Notes under the pieces: model-generated
Told to the model about the DNA's origin: nothing
Database searches by the model: none
What the model saw: the letters and a program-made list of their open reading frames with translations, nothing else
Translations under genes and position numbers: made by a program
Shown: in pieces, positions 52,200-60,691 of the stretch
How positions within the stretch are numbered: position 1 is the first letter of the stretch
How the letters are laid out: each line of letters begins with the position of its first letter
NCBI RefSeq assembly: GCF_002160515.1
Contig: NZ_NFKS01000007.1
Location: forward strand, 51,973 to 115,972
Reading direction: 5' to 3'
Length of the DNA stretch: 64,000 bases
Origin: Anaeromassilibacillus sp. An172
Lineage (GTDB): Bacteria; Bacillota; Clostridia; Oscillospirales; Acutalibacteraceae

Positions 52200-53222
52200 T
52201 TATTTCTTAGCCAAATACTTACGGATATCCAAGGATACTGCCAATACGATAACAAGACCCTGAACAATGTAGTTGTAGTATGGGTTAACGTTCATGAACT
52301 GGAGGCAAATCTTGAGGATTTCAAATACCAGAACACCGATGAGAACGCCGCCTACTCTACCGATACCACCTGTTGTGGATACGCCGCCGATTGTACATCC
52401 TGCGATAGCCTCAAGCTCGTAGCCCATACCAAGGCTGGAAGCTGCGCCGCCGGACTTACCTGCAAGGAGGAAACCTGCAACGCCGTACATAACGCCTGCT
52501 ACTGTGTAAATGAGTATCTTTGAACGAACTGTGTTAACACCGGAAACCTCTGCTGCGTTTTCGTTTCCGCCGATAGCGTACATATTCTTTCCGTATGTGG
52601 TTTTATTGTAGAGAACCCAGAAAACAACGCCAAAAATTACAGCGATTATCATAAGGTAAGGCAATACCTTTTCACCGTTAATGTTAAACAAAGCGCCGCT
52701 TGTAAACTTTGTATAGCTTTCCTGGAAACCACCGATAGGTGTTGCGTTTGTAAAGATAAGTGTAGTACCGTAGATAGCTGTCTGTGTACCCAAAGTTGCG
52801 ATAAATGGAGGAACTTTAAGGATACTGATGATAAGTCCGTTGATAAGACCGATAACACCTGTAATAGCTACAACTATAAGGAATGCAATAAACATATTCA
52901 TCTGAGGCATTCCCGGGAACATACGGCCTACATAGTCTATATCCTGCATCAAAACACCGCCTACACAGGCTGCAAGACCTGCGGCACGTCCGGCTGAAAG
53001 GTCGGTACCTTTTGTAATCAAACATCCTGAAACACCGAGAGCAATCAAAAATCTGATTGATGTGTTCATAGCCAGGTTGTTGAAGTTACCCATTGTGAAA
53101 AAGTTGTTTGTTGTAAAACCAACAATTAAAGCCATTATTATAAGCAATTCAATAATAGCATTATTCAGCAGAAATCTTCCCACTGATTTCGGGGTTATTT
53201 TTGTGCTTTTTATTTTACCCAT
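52200..53222 (-). CDS. mglC: Galactose/methyl-galactoside ABC transporter permease
   Basis: Membrane channel of the Mgl importer, 340 residues, with about nine to ten hydrophobic segments and the family motifs TKGTDLSAGRAAGLAACV and AGCTIGGVSTTGGIGRVGGVLIG. The NFFTMGNFNNLAMNTSIRFL N-terminal pattern matches MglC rather than the paired ribose or xylose permeases. AAGGAGG start site 16 bp after mglA. Confidence 0.94.
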   Translation of the reverse strand: MGKIKSTKITPKSVGRFLLNNAIIELLIIMALIVGFTTNNFFTMGNFNNLAMNTSIRFLIALGVSGCLITKGTDLSAGRAAGLAACVGGVLMQDIDYVGRMFPGMPQMNMFIAFLIVVAITGVIGLINGLIISILKVPPFIATLGTQTAIYGTTLIFTNATPIGGFQESYTKFTSGALFNINGEKVLPYLMIIAVIFGVVFWVLYNKTTYGKNMYAIGGNENAAEVSGVNTVRSKILIYTVAGVMYGVAGFLLAGKSGGAASSLGMGYELEAIAGCTIGGVSTTGGIGRVGGVLIGVLVFEILKICLQFMNVNPYYNYIVQGLVIVLAVSLDIRKYLAKK

Positions 53223-53238
53223 TTTCGGTTAATCCTCC

Positions 53239-54747
53239 TTATGCAAACTGTGTGGCAAGTTCCATAATATTTTCCTGTGTTGCGTCCTTGCCATCGATGA
53301 ATCCGGTGATACGTCCGTCACACATAACCATTACTCTGTCCGCCATTCCGATAAGCTCGCTCATTTCTGAGGAAATAAGGATAATAGCTTTTCCCTCTTT
53401 TGCAAGCTCGGAAATAATGCAGTAAATTTCGTATTTTGCGCCTACGTCAATACCACGGGTAGGCTCGTCCAGAATCAAAACATCCGGATTATTGGCAAGC
53501 CATCTGCCTATGAGAACCTTCTGCTGGTTACCGCCGGACAAAGACTGAATAAGCGTTTTACTTGACGGCGCTTTAATGTTCATCTTTTTAACGTTGTCCT
53601 GAACAAGATTCTCTATTTTTCTATTGTTGATAAGAAAACCGAAGTCTCTGTACTTTTTCAGTGAAGCTATGGAAATATTATCAGCTATTGAGAGAACTCC
53701 CATAATACCGGTGGCTCTTCTGTCCTCGGTAAGCATCGCAATTCCCTGGTCGATAGCGTCCTTAGGACGTCTTATTTTCAGCTCTTTGCCCTTGTAGTAA
53801 ATCTTTCCTTTACTGTGGCTTCTGATACCGAAAATACCCTCCATAAGCTCTGTTCTCTGTGCGCCTACAAGTCCGCCTACGCAGAGGATTTCTCCGGCTC
53901 TAAGCTCGAAATTGATATCTCTGAAGCTCTTGGGATTAATGGATGTAAAGTCCTCAACCTTGAATACAACCTCGCCGGGCTGATTTATCTTAGGCGGGAA
54001 CAGGTTTGTAAGCTCACGACCAACCATCTTTGTAATAATCATATCGGTTGTAAGCTCTTTTGCGTCCCATGTTCCGATGTACTGACCGTCACGCATGATT
54101 GTAACTTCGTCTGAAATTCTAAGAATTTCGTCCATCTTATGGCTTATATATACAATGGAAACGCCCTCTGCCTTTAAGTCCTCTATAATTCTGAAAAGAG
54201 CTTCAACCTCTTTTGCGGTAAGTGAAGAGGTAGGCTCGTCCAAAATCAAAACCTTACAGTTTGCGGAAACCGCCTTTGCGATTTCAACTGACTGCATCTG
54301 AGAAACGCTCAATGTACCAACATGCTGCTTTGGGTCAAAGTCCATTCTAACTTTTTTCAAAAGCTTCTCGGTATCACTGTACATCTTTTTATGGTCAACA
54401 AATAATCCACCGAATTTTTTTGGATAGCGTCCCAAGAATATATTTTCACCGACGCTTCTTGCCGGTATGGGCTGCAATTCCTGATGCACCATTGCTATGC
54501 CCTTGTGAAGAGCATCCAGCGGGTCTTTTATTTTTACGGGTTTTCCCTCGTAAAAGATTTCGCCCTCGTCCATCTTATATATACCGAACATGCATTTCAT
54601 AAGAGTGGACTTTCCTGCGCCGTTTTCACCCATAAGCGCATGAACCGTACCGGGCTTGAGTCTTAGCTGGGCATGATCAAGGGCTTTAACGCCGGGAAAT
54701 GTTTTAACAACGCCTCTCATTTCCAGACGATACTGTGTATCTGCCAT
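53239..54747 (-). CDS. mglA: Galactose/methyl-galactoside ABC transporter ATPase
   Basis: Tandem ATPase of a CUT2 sugar importer, 502 residues. The first domain has Walker A GENGAGKST (about 40-48), signature LSVSQMQ and Walker B LILDEPTSSL. The second has the altered Walker A typical of the family (GLVGAQRTEL), signature LSGGNQQK and LILDEPTRGID. Only the first site is a canonical P-loop, as expected. AGGAGG start site. A terminator-like hairpin separates it from mglB upstream. Confidence 0.96.
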   Translation of the reverse strand: MADTQYRLEMRGVVKTFPGVKALDHAQLRLKPGTVHALMGENGAGKSTLMKCMFGIYKMDEGEIFYEGKPVKIKDPLDALHKGIAMVHQELQPIPARSVGENIFLGRYPKKFGGLFVDHKKMYSDTEKLLKKVRMDFDPKQHVGTLSVSQMQSVEIAKAVSANCKVLILDEPTSSLTAKEVEALFRIIEDLKAEGVSIVYISHKMDEILRISDEVTIMRDGQYIGTWDAKELTTDMIITKMVGRELTNLFPPKINQPGEVVFKVEDFTSINPKSFRDINFELRAGEILCVGGLVGAQRTELMEGIFGIRSHSKGKIYYKGKELKIRRPKDAIDQGIAMLTEDRRATGIMGVLSIADNISIASLKKYRDFGFLINNRKIENLVQDNVKKMNIKAPSSKTLIQSLSGGNQQKVLIGRWLANNPDVLILDEPTRGIDVGAKYEIYCIISELAKEGKAIILISSEMSELIGMADRVMVMCDGRITGFIDGKDATQENIMELATQFA

Positions 54748-54778
54748 GCTGTTTTTCCTCCTGTTCTCAAAAAATATT

Positions 54779-54815
54779 GCAGGTGACCTTCATTCAGACA
54801 ATGAAGCTCACCTGC
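54779..54815 (-). terminator. Intercistronic hairpin between mglB and mglA
   Basis: Sixteen-bp stem GCAGGTGA-CTTCATT with one mismatch; on the minus strand it is followed by AATATTTTTT. It should act as a partial terminator or mRNA stabiliser, so mglB is made in excess over mglAC. Confidence 0.75.
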
Positions 54816-54891
54816 AAATTAAACTCAATATGTATTTAAAATTTAATCGGCTTTAATAAGCTCCCTGCACACAATGCAAGTGACTCAATAA

Positions 54892-55953
54892 TTATGCTGC
54901 TGCCTCTGTTGTTTCTTCAGCCTCTGTCTCTTCTTCGGTTGCAGAATCGCTTGATGTAACCTTCTCATAGTCGATCCAGTAGTAATCCTCGATAGCCTCG
55001 CCGTTAACAGCCTTGATAGCAACGTCAACTGCTGTGTGTGACTGGTCGATATGGTTGTTACGAACTGTACCTGTCAATTCACCCTTATTGAGAAGATCCA
55101 TAGCCTGGTCGATAGCGTCAACACCTACAAGATAGATGTCCTTGCCAACTGTGCGGCCTGCCTGCTTAATAGCTGCTGATGCGCCAACTGCCATACCGTC
55201 GTTGTTGCAGAAGATAACGTCAACCTTGTCGCCGAACTGTGCAAGTCCGTTAGCAGCAATCTGCTGGCCTTGGTCTGTTGCCCAGTTACCGATCTGGTTC
55301 ATAAGCTCTTCAACTTCGATACCTGCGTCTGTGAGAGCCTTGATTGAATACTCTGTACGGAACTGTGCGTCGGAGTTCTCAGGGTCGCCCTGAATCATGA
55401 TATAACGAACAACGCCGTCGCCGTCTGCGTCACCCTTGTTTGGAAGGTCACGGATGATTTCGCCCTGATATGTACCGGACTGCTTTGCATCTGCGCCAAC
55501 ATAGCAAACCTTGTCGCTGCTTGTGATAACGCTTCCGTCAGGCTCACGGTTGATGATTACAACAGGAATGTTTGCCTCTACGCACTTGTCAACAAGAACC
55601 TTTGCGGAAGATGTCTGAACAGGATTGAGAATAATTGCGTCCATACCCTGTGTGATGAAGCTGTTGATCTGCTCTGTCTGAGTAGCCATGTCGTTTTTGC
55701 CGTCTACCAATGTGAGCTTGTATTCAACATCTGTTGAAGACTCGTTGAGAGATTTTACATAGTTTTCCATCTCTGTGCGGTAAAGAGTCATGAAGTTGTC
55801 GTCATACTGATAAATAGCAGCGCCTATGTTTACAACCTTCTTGTCGCCGCCGTCTGTAGCTTCGTCTGTAGCTTCATTACCGCCGCAAGCTGCCAAAGAT
55901 GCCATCATAAAGATTGTGAGCATCAGTGCAATAATTTTTTTCATTTTCTTCAT
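54892..55953 (-). CDS. mglB: Galactose-binding lipoprotein of the Mgl ABC importer
   Basis: Cluster B periplasmic-binding-type protein of 353 residues anchored as a lipoprotein (signal peptide ending SLAACGG). Mature domain: VVNIGAAIYQYDDNFMTLYR, GMDAIILNPVQTS, VVIINREPDG, YIMIQGDPENSDAQFRT, VIFCNNDGMAVGA and YLVGVDAIDQAM, all typical of glucose/galactose-binding proteins. Signal-like motifs for chemotaxis are not assessable. The Glu/Thr/Ala-rich tail (after 338) is unusual. Strong promoter, an upstream operator-like motif and a leader hairpin precede it. Confidence 0.95.
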   Translation of the reverse strand: MKKMKKIIALMLTIFMMASLAACGGNEATDEATDGGDKKVVNIGAAIYQYDDNFMTLYRTEMENYVKSLNESSTDVEYKLTLVDGKNDMATQTEQINSFITQGMDAIILNPVQTSSAKVLVDKCVEANIPVVIINREPDGSVITSSDKVCYVGADAKQSGTYQGEIIRDLPNKGDADGDGVVRYIMIQGDPENSDAQFRTEYSIKALTDAGIEVEELMNQIGNWATDQGQQIAANGLAQFGDKVDVIFCNNDGMAVGASAAIKQAGRTVGKDIYLVGVDAIDQAMDLLNKGELTGTVRNNHIDQSHTAVDVAIKAVNGEAIEDYYWIDYEKVTSSDSATEEETEAEETTEAAA

Positions 55954-56028
55954 TTGTGTTTTCTCCTTTTCTTAAATAAAAAATTACCATTTAGGATTTT
56001 TGTCATTGTGAAAGTCAAACTAAAGAGC

Positions 56029-56085
56029 AAAAAGTGAGTTTTTAACGTAAAATCTACCGCTTATTTTACTTAAAAACCACTTTTT
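56029..56085 (-). promoter_or_regulatory. Leader hairpin upstream of mglB
   Basis: Arms 56029-56052 and 56064-56085 pair over about 21 bp with two single-base bulges (AAAAAGTG, GTTTTTAA, GTAAAA blocks). The transcript start predicted from the promoter lies just upstream, so the structure is at the very 5' end of mglB mRNA, 76 nt before the ATG. Confidence 0.6.
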
Positions 56086-56115
56086 ACACGTTTTTTTCAC
56101 AAATTTTTCATCTAT

Positions 56116-56144
56116 ATTTTATCAAAACGAAAATTCCATGTCAA
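56116..56144 (-). promoter_or_regulatory. Promoter of mglBAC
   Basis: On the minus strand perfect TTGACA (56144-56139), 17-bp spacer, TAAAAT (56121-56116). Confidence 0.8.
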
Positions 56145-56160
56145 CATAATATATATAAAT

Positions 56161-56174
56161 TTTACACGCACTAA
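56161..56174. promoter_or_regulatory. Operator-like motif, mglB promoter
   Basis: TTTACACGCACTAA, 17 bp upstream of the mglB -35 box. Thirteen of 14 bases match the site at 59399-59412 at the galM promoter. Central CG and partial dyad symmetry suggest a regulator site. Confidence 0.55.
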
Positions 56175-56414
56175 AAAATTTTATCTATTATTTACTGTGA
56201 AATCGTTTTTTTTCAAGTTTTCTATAGTAATTCTTCCAACAAGTTTCGTCAATATACACAAAACAGCACCGTGTTACATTTTACATTATGCATAAAGGTT
56301 AAATATTCAATTTTTTTGCTCTACCGCCGCTTTTTACCCTATGTCATAGCTTTTTTACGATTATTCTTATTATAAAATAAAGATACTGTTATAATTTTCC
56401 GAAGCTTTATACCT

Positions 56415-56436
56415 GTGTATCAGCCCATCGATACAC
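56415..56436. other. Perfect 7-8-7 inverted repeat
   Basis: GTGTATC (56415-56421) with GATACAC (56430-56436) in the long gap between galK and mglB (55954-56551). A TATAAT (about 56389-56394) lies just upstream on the plus strand. Apart from this, the mglB control region and the galK terminator, 56175-56477 shows nothing recognisable. Confidence 0.35.
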
Positions 56437-56477
56437 CTTTTATATTCAAAAATTGTTCACTGAAATTAATGCACATA

Positions 56478-56516
56478 TAAAAAACCGCAAACAACCAATA
56501 TCGCTGTCTGCGGTTA
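56478..56516 (-). terminator. Terminator of the galM-galK operon
   Basis: Minus-strand stem AACCGCAGACA with TGTTTGCGGTT and a run of six T. Confidence 0.85.
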
Positions 56517-56551
56517 AAAACACTATCTTATGTATATGTTTGCTGTATGTA

Positions 56552-57826
56552 TCACATTATATGGAATCCAACAGGTCTTATAAAGAGCACATGACATGAA
56601 TCCTCGCCGAGAACGGACTCTATTCCTGTTTTAAATCTGTCCAAAATATCGTATGGAACAAAAGCCTGAACAGTGCCTGCAAAACCGCCTCCGTGAATTC
56701 TGTATGCTCCTCTGCCCTCAAGGAAGTTGTCGCAGAGCATCAATGACAGTGCCACGTCCTGGTGTTCTTTGTAGCCTGCCGGAATAACATTCTGCAAATA
56801 CATCCATGAGGATCTGCCGGATTCCTTAACAAGACGGAGGAAAGTGTCAAAGTCATTGTTTTTCAGAGCTTCAGCCTGCATTGGAACTCTTTCGTCATCA
56901 TTATAGAAATGCACGGCACGGAGTACAGCTCTGTCACCTGCCAGTCGGCGAAGGCTTGGGATGTTTGACATTACATCCTCTTTTGGTATATCTCTAAGAA
57001 CATCTTTTCCGAAATAATTGCTGATAACTTTAAGTTCTATCGGAATTGCCGCATACTCGTCTGTAAGGTCGGCGTGGTCTGCTCCTGTGTCGATAATGCA
57101 GAGAGCATATCCCGATTTTGAAAAATCAAAATCAACCTTTGTTATCTGAGGATTTTTAGGGTCATTAAAATCCATTTCAACCATATTTCCGGCGGCAGAG
57201 GCTGTCTGGTCAAGAAGTCCGCAGGGCTTTCCGAAATAAACGCTCTCTGCGTACTGGCTTATCTGAGCAATTTCAACAGGCGACGCCTTATCCCCGTTAA
57301 AAAGGTGATTAATAAAGGAAGCTATTAAGACCTCGTAAGCGGCAGATGAGGAAAGACCGCTGCCCTTGAGAACATTGGAAACTGTGTAAACGTCAACGCC
57401 TTTGATATCACAGCCCTTTTCGCTGAATTTCTTCAGAACACCACGGATAAGAGAAGCAGACTTATTTATCTCATCCTGATGTATCTCCAAATCGTTTATA
57501 TCTATTGAATCTTCATTGTAGCCCTTTGATTTAACTCTAACCTTATCTGTGCCGTTGAGAGCAACTGCTGCGATTATGTCCAGATTTACACTTCCGGCAA
57601 GACATCTTCCGTGCTGGTGGTCTGTGTGGTTTCCGCCGATTTCTGTACGTCCAGGAGCAGAGCAAAGCATAACCTCTCTCTGGTCAGCGCCGAAATACTC
57701 TTCAAATCCCTCAAGAACCTCTATGTAACGGCTCTTGTTCTCTTCTGTTTCATTGTAAAGCTTTTGAAGCTCTGCGTCCATTTTGCCGCAGGAAAAATCT
57801 TCTTTCCATTGATTTATAGTTTTCAT
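56552..57826 (-). CDS. galK: Galactokinase
   Basis: Phosphorylates galactose to galactose-1-phosphate in the Leloir pathway. GHMP kinase of 424 residues: substrate-binding PGRTEIGGNHTDHQHGRCL (with an EIGG form of the usual NLIGEHTDY), ATP loop LKGSGLSSSAAYEVL, catalytic Asp in GLLDQTASAAG and the C-terminal RIHGGGFAGTVQAFV. The in-frame ATG at 57838 overlaps the GAGGTG site, so 57826 is the start. Last gene of the galM-DUF2500-galK operon. galT is not in this window. Confidence 0.93.
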   Translation of the reverse strand: MKTINQWKEDFSCGKMDAELQKLYNETEENKSRYIEVLEGFEEYFGADQREVMLCSAPGRTEIGGNHTDHQHGRCLAGSVNLDIIAAVALNGTDKVRVKSKGYNEDSIDINDLEIHQDEINKSASLIRGVLKKFSEKGCDIKGVDVYTVSNVLKGSGLSSSAAYEVLIASFINHLFNGDKASPVEIAQISQYAESVYFGKPCGLLDQTASAAGNMVEMDFNDPKNPQITKVDFDFSKSGYALCIIDTGADHADLTDEYAAIPIELKVISNYFGKDVLRDIPKEDVMSNIPSLRRLAGDRAVLRAVHFYNDDERVPMQAEALKNNDFDTFLRLVKESGRSSWMYLQNVIPAGYKEHQDVALSLMLCDNFLEGRGAYRIHGGGFAGTVQAFVPYDILDRFKTGIESVLGEDSCHVLFIRPVGFHIM

Positions 57827-57887
57827 ATTGCACCTCATTATTATATATTATCATTTGCCGAAACTTTTCCGGCAAAACAAAATTTAA

Positions 57888-58280
57888 TCACTGTCTTTTA
57901 AAATCTATACACCTGGTTCCCTGGAAGGTAAGCTGTCCGTAATCCCCCTCAGCCATCATTCCGTATTGGAAAGCGTTTACAGGAAGCTCCATTCGGTCAC
58001 CGCTTTCAAACTGGAATGTTACATAATACCATGTTGAGCTGGGCGTATACATTGTACCTCCCATACGTGTGCGGTGACGGTTGGTGATATCCATTCTTTT
58101 ACCAACAATCCGTGCGTTTACGGTCTGTCTTGGGGAATGGTTGTTTTTATTCCACTGACCTACGTTTCGGACTATTATATAAACAAATATGCCTATAACT
58201 ACAAGAAAAATCAGAATAAACACCACAAGAAACACCCAGAAAAAGGGTGATGTATCGTCAAACTCGTATCTAAATCCCAT
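57888..58280 (-). CDS. DUF2500 membrane protein within the gal operon
   Basis: Protein of 130 residues with one membrane segment (about 13-37) and a soluble beta-rich domain matching DUF2500: NNHSPRQTVNARIVGKR, WYYVTFQFESGDRMELPV and GDYGQLTFQGTRCIDF. The family is found in Firmicutes and Enterobacteria with no assigned function. It lies 21 bp after galM and about 60 bp before galK (a short stem-loop at 57854-57876 lies between), so it is co-transcribed with galactose genes. Confidence 0.82.
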   Translation of the reverse strand: MGFRYEFDDTSPFFWVFLVVFILIFLVVIGIFVYIIVRNVGQWNKNNHSPRQTVNARIVGKRMDITNRHRTRMGGTMYTPSSTWYYVTFQFESGDRMELPVNAFQYGMMAEGDYGQLTFQGTRCIDFKRQ

Positions 58281-58301
58281 ATTATAACCTCGTAAAATTT
58301 A

Positions 58302-59363
58302 TTAAATTACAGAGAATTTGTAAACTGTCATTTTTCCGTACATTTTGCCCTTTTTAAGTATCGGCGACGGGAAATCGCTGTGGTTTATTGCGTCGGGGAA
58401 ATTCTGGGTTTCCAAAGCCACGCCGTCGTTTTCTCTGTAGATTTTTCCCTCTTTTCCCTTTCTCTCTGTGAGAAAGTTCGCCGTATACATCTGCATACCC
58501 GGCTGTGTTGTATACATATCCATAACAATAGAGGTTTCCTCTCCTATAAGGCGTGCCGCTTTTTGAAGAGCTACAATTTGGTAAGGTTTTTCATAATATC
58601 CTGAAAGCACAAAATTGTGGTCATAGCCGTTGGCTATTTTAAGCTGGCGGTCATCCATATTTATATCCTGTTTCAAAGCCTTTGGCTCTGTAAAATCAAA
58701 AGCTTTGTTTTCTTTTACAGGAAGAATTTTGCCTGTAGGAATAAGATTTTCGTTGATTTCCGTTATTCCGTCTGCAAAAATCTGAACTTTTTGCTCCAAA
58801 GCCTTTCCGCTTCCCTGTCCGTTTAAATCAAAATAGGTGTGGTTTGTAAAATTTACAATGGTATCCTTTGAGGAAACAGCACGGCTGTTAAATATCAACT
58901 GGTTATCATCTGTAAAGGTATATTCCACCGTTATTTTCATTTCTCCCGGGTAGCCCTCTTCTCCGTCCTTGGAAACAGCGGTAAATTTAACGGTATTTTC
59001 CTTTATTTCAAAGTCATACACCTTACTGCTGAACCCGTTTACTCCTCCGTGGAGATGATTTACGCCGTTATTTGCTGCAAGCTTATAGGTGACTCCGTTA
59101 AGACTGAAAACACCGTTTGCAATTCTGTTTGCACATCTTCCAACGAACATGCCCAAATATCCGTCGTTTTCCCTGTATTCTTCAAGAGTGTCATAACCAA
59201 GACATACATCTGTTAAAACACCGTTTTTATCCGGAACGCAGATTGAGACTATTGTACAGCCATAGTTTGTAATTGTGACAAAAGCGCCGGATTTATTGGT
59301 TATTTTGAGCAAATAAACCTTATTTTCATTGTCTATTTTACCAAAATCAAATATTTCAGTCAA
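58302..59363 (-). CDS. galM: Aldose 1-epimerase (galactose mutarotase)
   Basis: Interconverts alpha- and beta-galactose so galactokinase receives the alpha form. 353 residues: GRCANRIANGVFSLNG, NNGVNHLHGG (substrate His), NHTYFDLNGQG (catalytic His) and ALETQNFPDAINH (catalytic Glu). A longer frame opens with ATG at 59384, but GGGGTGAT stands right before a TTG at 59363, which is the more likely start. First gene of the operon; its promoter carries the shared operator-like motif at the transcription start. Confidence 0.93.
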   Translation of the reverse strand: MTEIFDFGKIDNENKVYLLKITNKSGAFVTITNYGCTIVSICVPDKNGVLTDVCLGYDTLEEYRENDGYLGMFVGRCANRIANGVFSLNGVTYKLAANNGVNHLHGGVNGFSSKVYDFEIKENTVKFTAVSKDGEEGYPGEMKITVEYTFTDDNQLIFNSRAVSSKDTIVNFTNHTYFDLNGQGSGKALEQKVQIFADGITEINENLIPTGKILPVKENKAFDFTEPKALKQDINMDDRQLKIANGYDHNFVLSGYYEKPYQIVALQKAARLIGEETSIVMDMYTTQPGMQMYTANFLTERKGKEGKIYRENDGVALETQNFPDAINHSDFPSPILKKGKMYGKMTVYKFSVI

Positions 59364-59398
59364 AATATCACCCCATTTATTCATACATTAAATATCGC

Positions 59399-59412
59399 TT
59401 AACACGCACTAA
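59399..59412. promoter_or_regulatory. Operator-like motif, galM promoter
   Basis: TTAACACGCACTAA, just downstream of the -10 box, covering the likely transcription start. It matches the mglB site at 56161-56174 in 13 of 14 bases. Confidence 0.55.
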
Positions 59413-59440
59413 GTATACCACGAGGTAAATTCAATTACAA
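59412..59440 (-). promoter_or_regulatory. Promoter of galM-DUF2500-galK
   Basis: On the minus strand TTGTAA (59440-59435), 17-bp spacer, TATACT (59417-59412). Confidence 0.65.
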
Positions 59441-59494
59441 TACAAAGAATTATTTTCGACGATTTCAATAAAAATCATACAAAAAATTTTACTA

Positions 59495-59527
59495 AAAAAC
59501 AGGCAGCGTTTTTACTGCCTGTTTTTA
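59495..59527 (-). terminator. Terminator of the AraC regulator gene
   Basis: Ten-bp stem AAACAGGCAG (59497-59506) with CTGCCTGTTT (59515-59524) and A/T-runs on both sides. Confidence 0.82.
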
Positions 59528-60400
59528 TTATACCTGACGACTGTTAAGATTCTTAAATTCTCTGGGCGCTACCCCTGCGTATTTCTTAAAAACAGCGGAA
59601 AAATACTGCACAGAACCAAAGTTAAGCCGATACGCAATATCCGTAAGGCTTTCATCGCTATCGTATATATATTCAATAGCCTTCTTTATTTTCGTGATAT
59701 TTATATATTCATTGACCGTTACATTTATATGCTTTTTAAATATTTCCGTGAGATATCTTTTGCTTACATTGCAGTTTTTCGCCACATCAGACAAGGAAAT
59801 TTTCGCTTCAATATTGTTATTTATATATTCAACCGCCGCAGCTGTAATGGGATGGTCAACCTTTAAAACAGAATTAAATGAATTTTGAATATCCCTTGAA
59901 AGAAGCAGTATCAGCTCGTAAATATATAGGTTTGCCAAAGCTATATTATTTATCTGCTTGTCCTCGTTTATCTCGTAAACAATTCTTTTAACACAGGAAA
60001 AAATCTCGTCGCTGTACTTTGCTTTCATATACGCCTTGGATTCTGTAGCCATATAGAATAAAAATTTTACCTGCTTGTAGGTTTTTGGGTCCATATTTAA
60101 AAAGCTTTCGCTTCTGAAATGCATCTGGAGGAAGTTTGCGGTTTTGTCGTGCTTAACTCTAAAGGAATGTATGCAGTTTGGAAAAAGAACCATAAATTCA
60201 TTTTCATGAACTGTCACAACCTCGCCGTTTACTATAATGTCACATTCCCCTTTAAGCATAAGGCACAGCTCCACATTTTGATGACAGTGTGGGCCAAAGA
60301 AAAAATCCGACTCCAAAAATCTTATCAATGCGTTGTGTATTATATTTTTTTCGTCGTTACTGCTGAGCAGTGCCTCCATTATTACATCCTTTTCCTGCAT
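59528..60400 (-). CDS. AraC-family transcriptional regulator
   Basis: Regulator of 290 residues with an N-terminal cupin sensor (FGPHCHQNVELCLMLKGECD, about 35-55) and a C-terminal AraC double helix-turn-helix (about 190-288; LSDVAKNCNVSKRYLTEIF and FGSVQYFSAVFKKYAGVAPREF). It lies between the galM operon and the DUF4832/dockerin genes, and is divergent from the latter by 291 bp. It could control either or both; the divergent layout favours the dockerin operon, while the shared mgl/gal motif raises the other option. Confidence 0.85.
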   Translation of the reverse strand: MQEKDVIMEALLSSNDEKNIIHNALIRFLESDFFFGPHCHQNVELCLMLKGECDIIVNGEVVTVHENEFMVLFPNCIHSFRVKHDKTANFLQMHFRSESFLNMDPKTYKQVKFLFYMATESKAYMKAKYSDEIFSCVKRIVYEINEDKQINNIALANLYIYELILLLSRDIQNSFNSVLKVDHPITAAAVEYINNNIEAKISLSDVAKNCNVSKRYLTEIFKKHINVTVNEYINITKIKKAIEYIYDSDESLTDIAYRLNFGSVQYFSAVFKKYAGVAPREFKNLNSRQV

Positions 60401-60691
60401 ACAGACACCTTCTTTATAAATATTGGCAATTCCATATAGAATAACTTTGCGCTTTATTTTTTAAATTATAACGGTTTTTCGTTCTATATTTTATAAGTTA
60501 TTTTATTTTTCTATTATCTCATTCTATAATTTACAGTATACTTTTATCATAAACACGGGAAATAATCAATAGGTAAGCGAAATCTCTGCCATATTTTATA
60601 ACTGACCTTACATTTACACCGTATTGTATAAGTTTTTTCATCACTTAAATGATAATATATAGATAACAACTAAAAGAAAGGACGGTAAACA

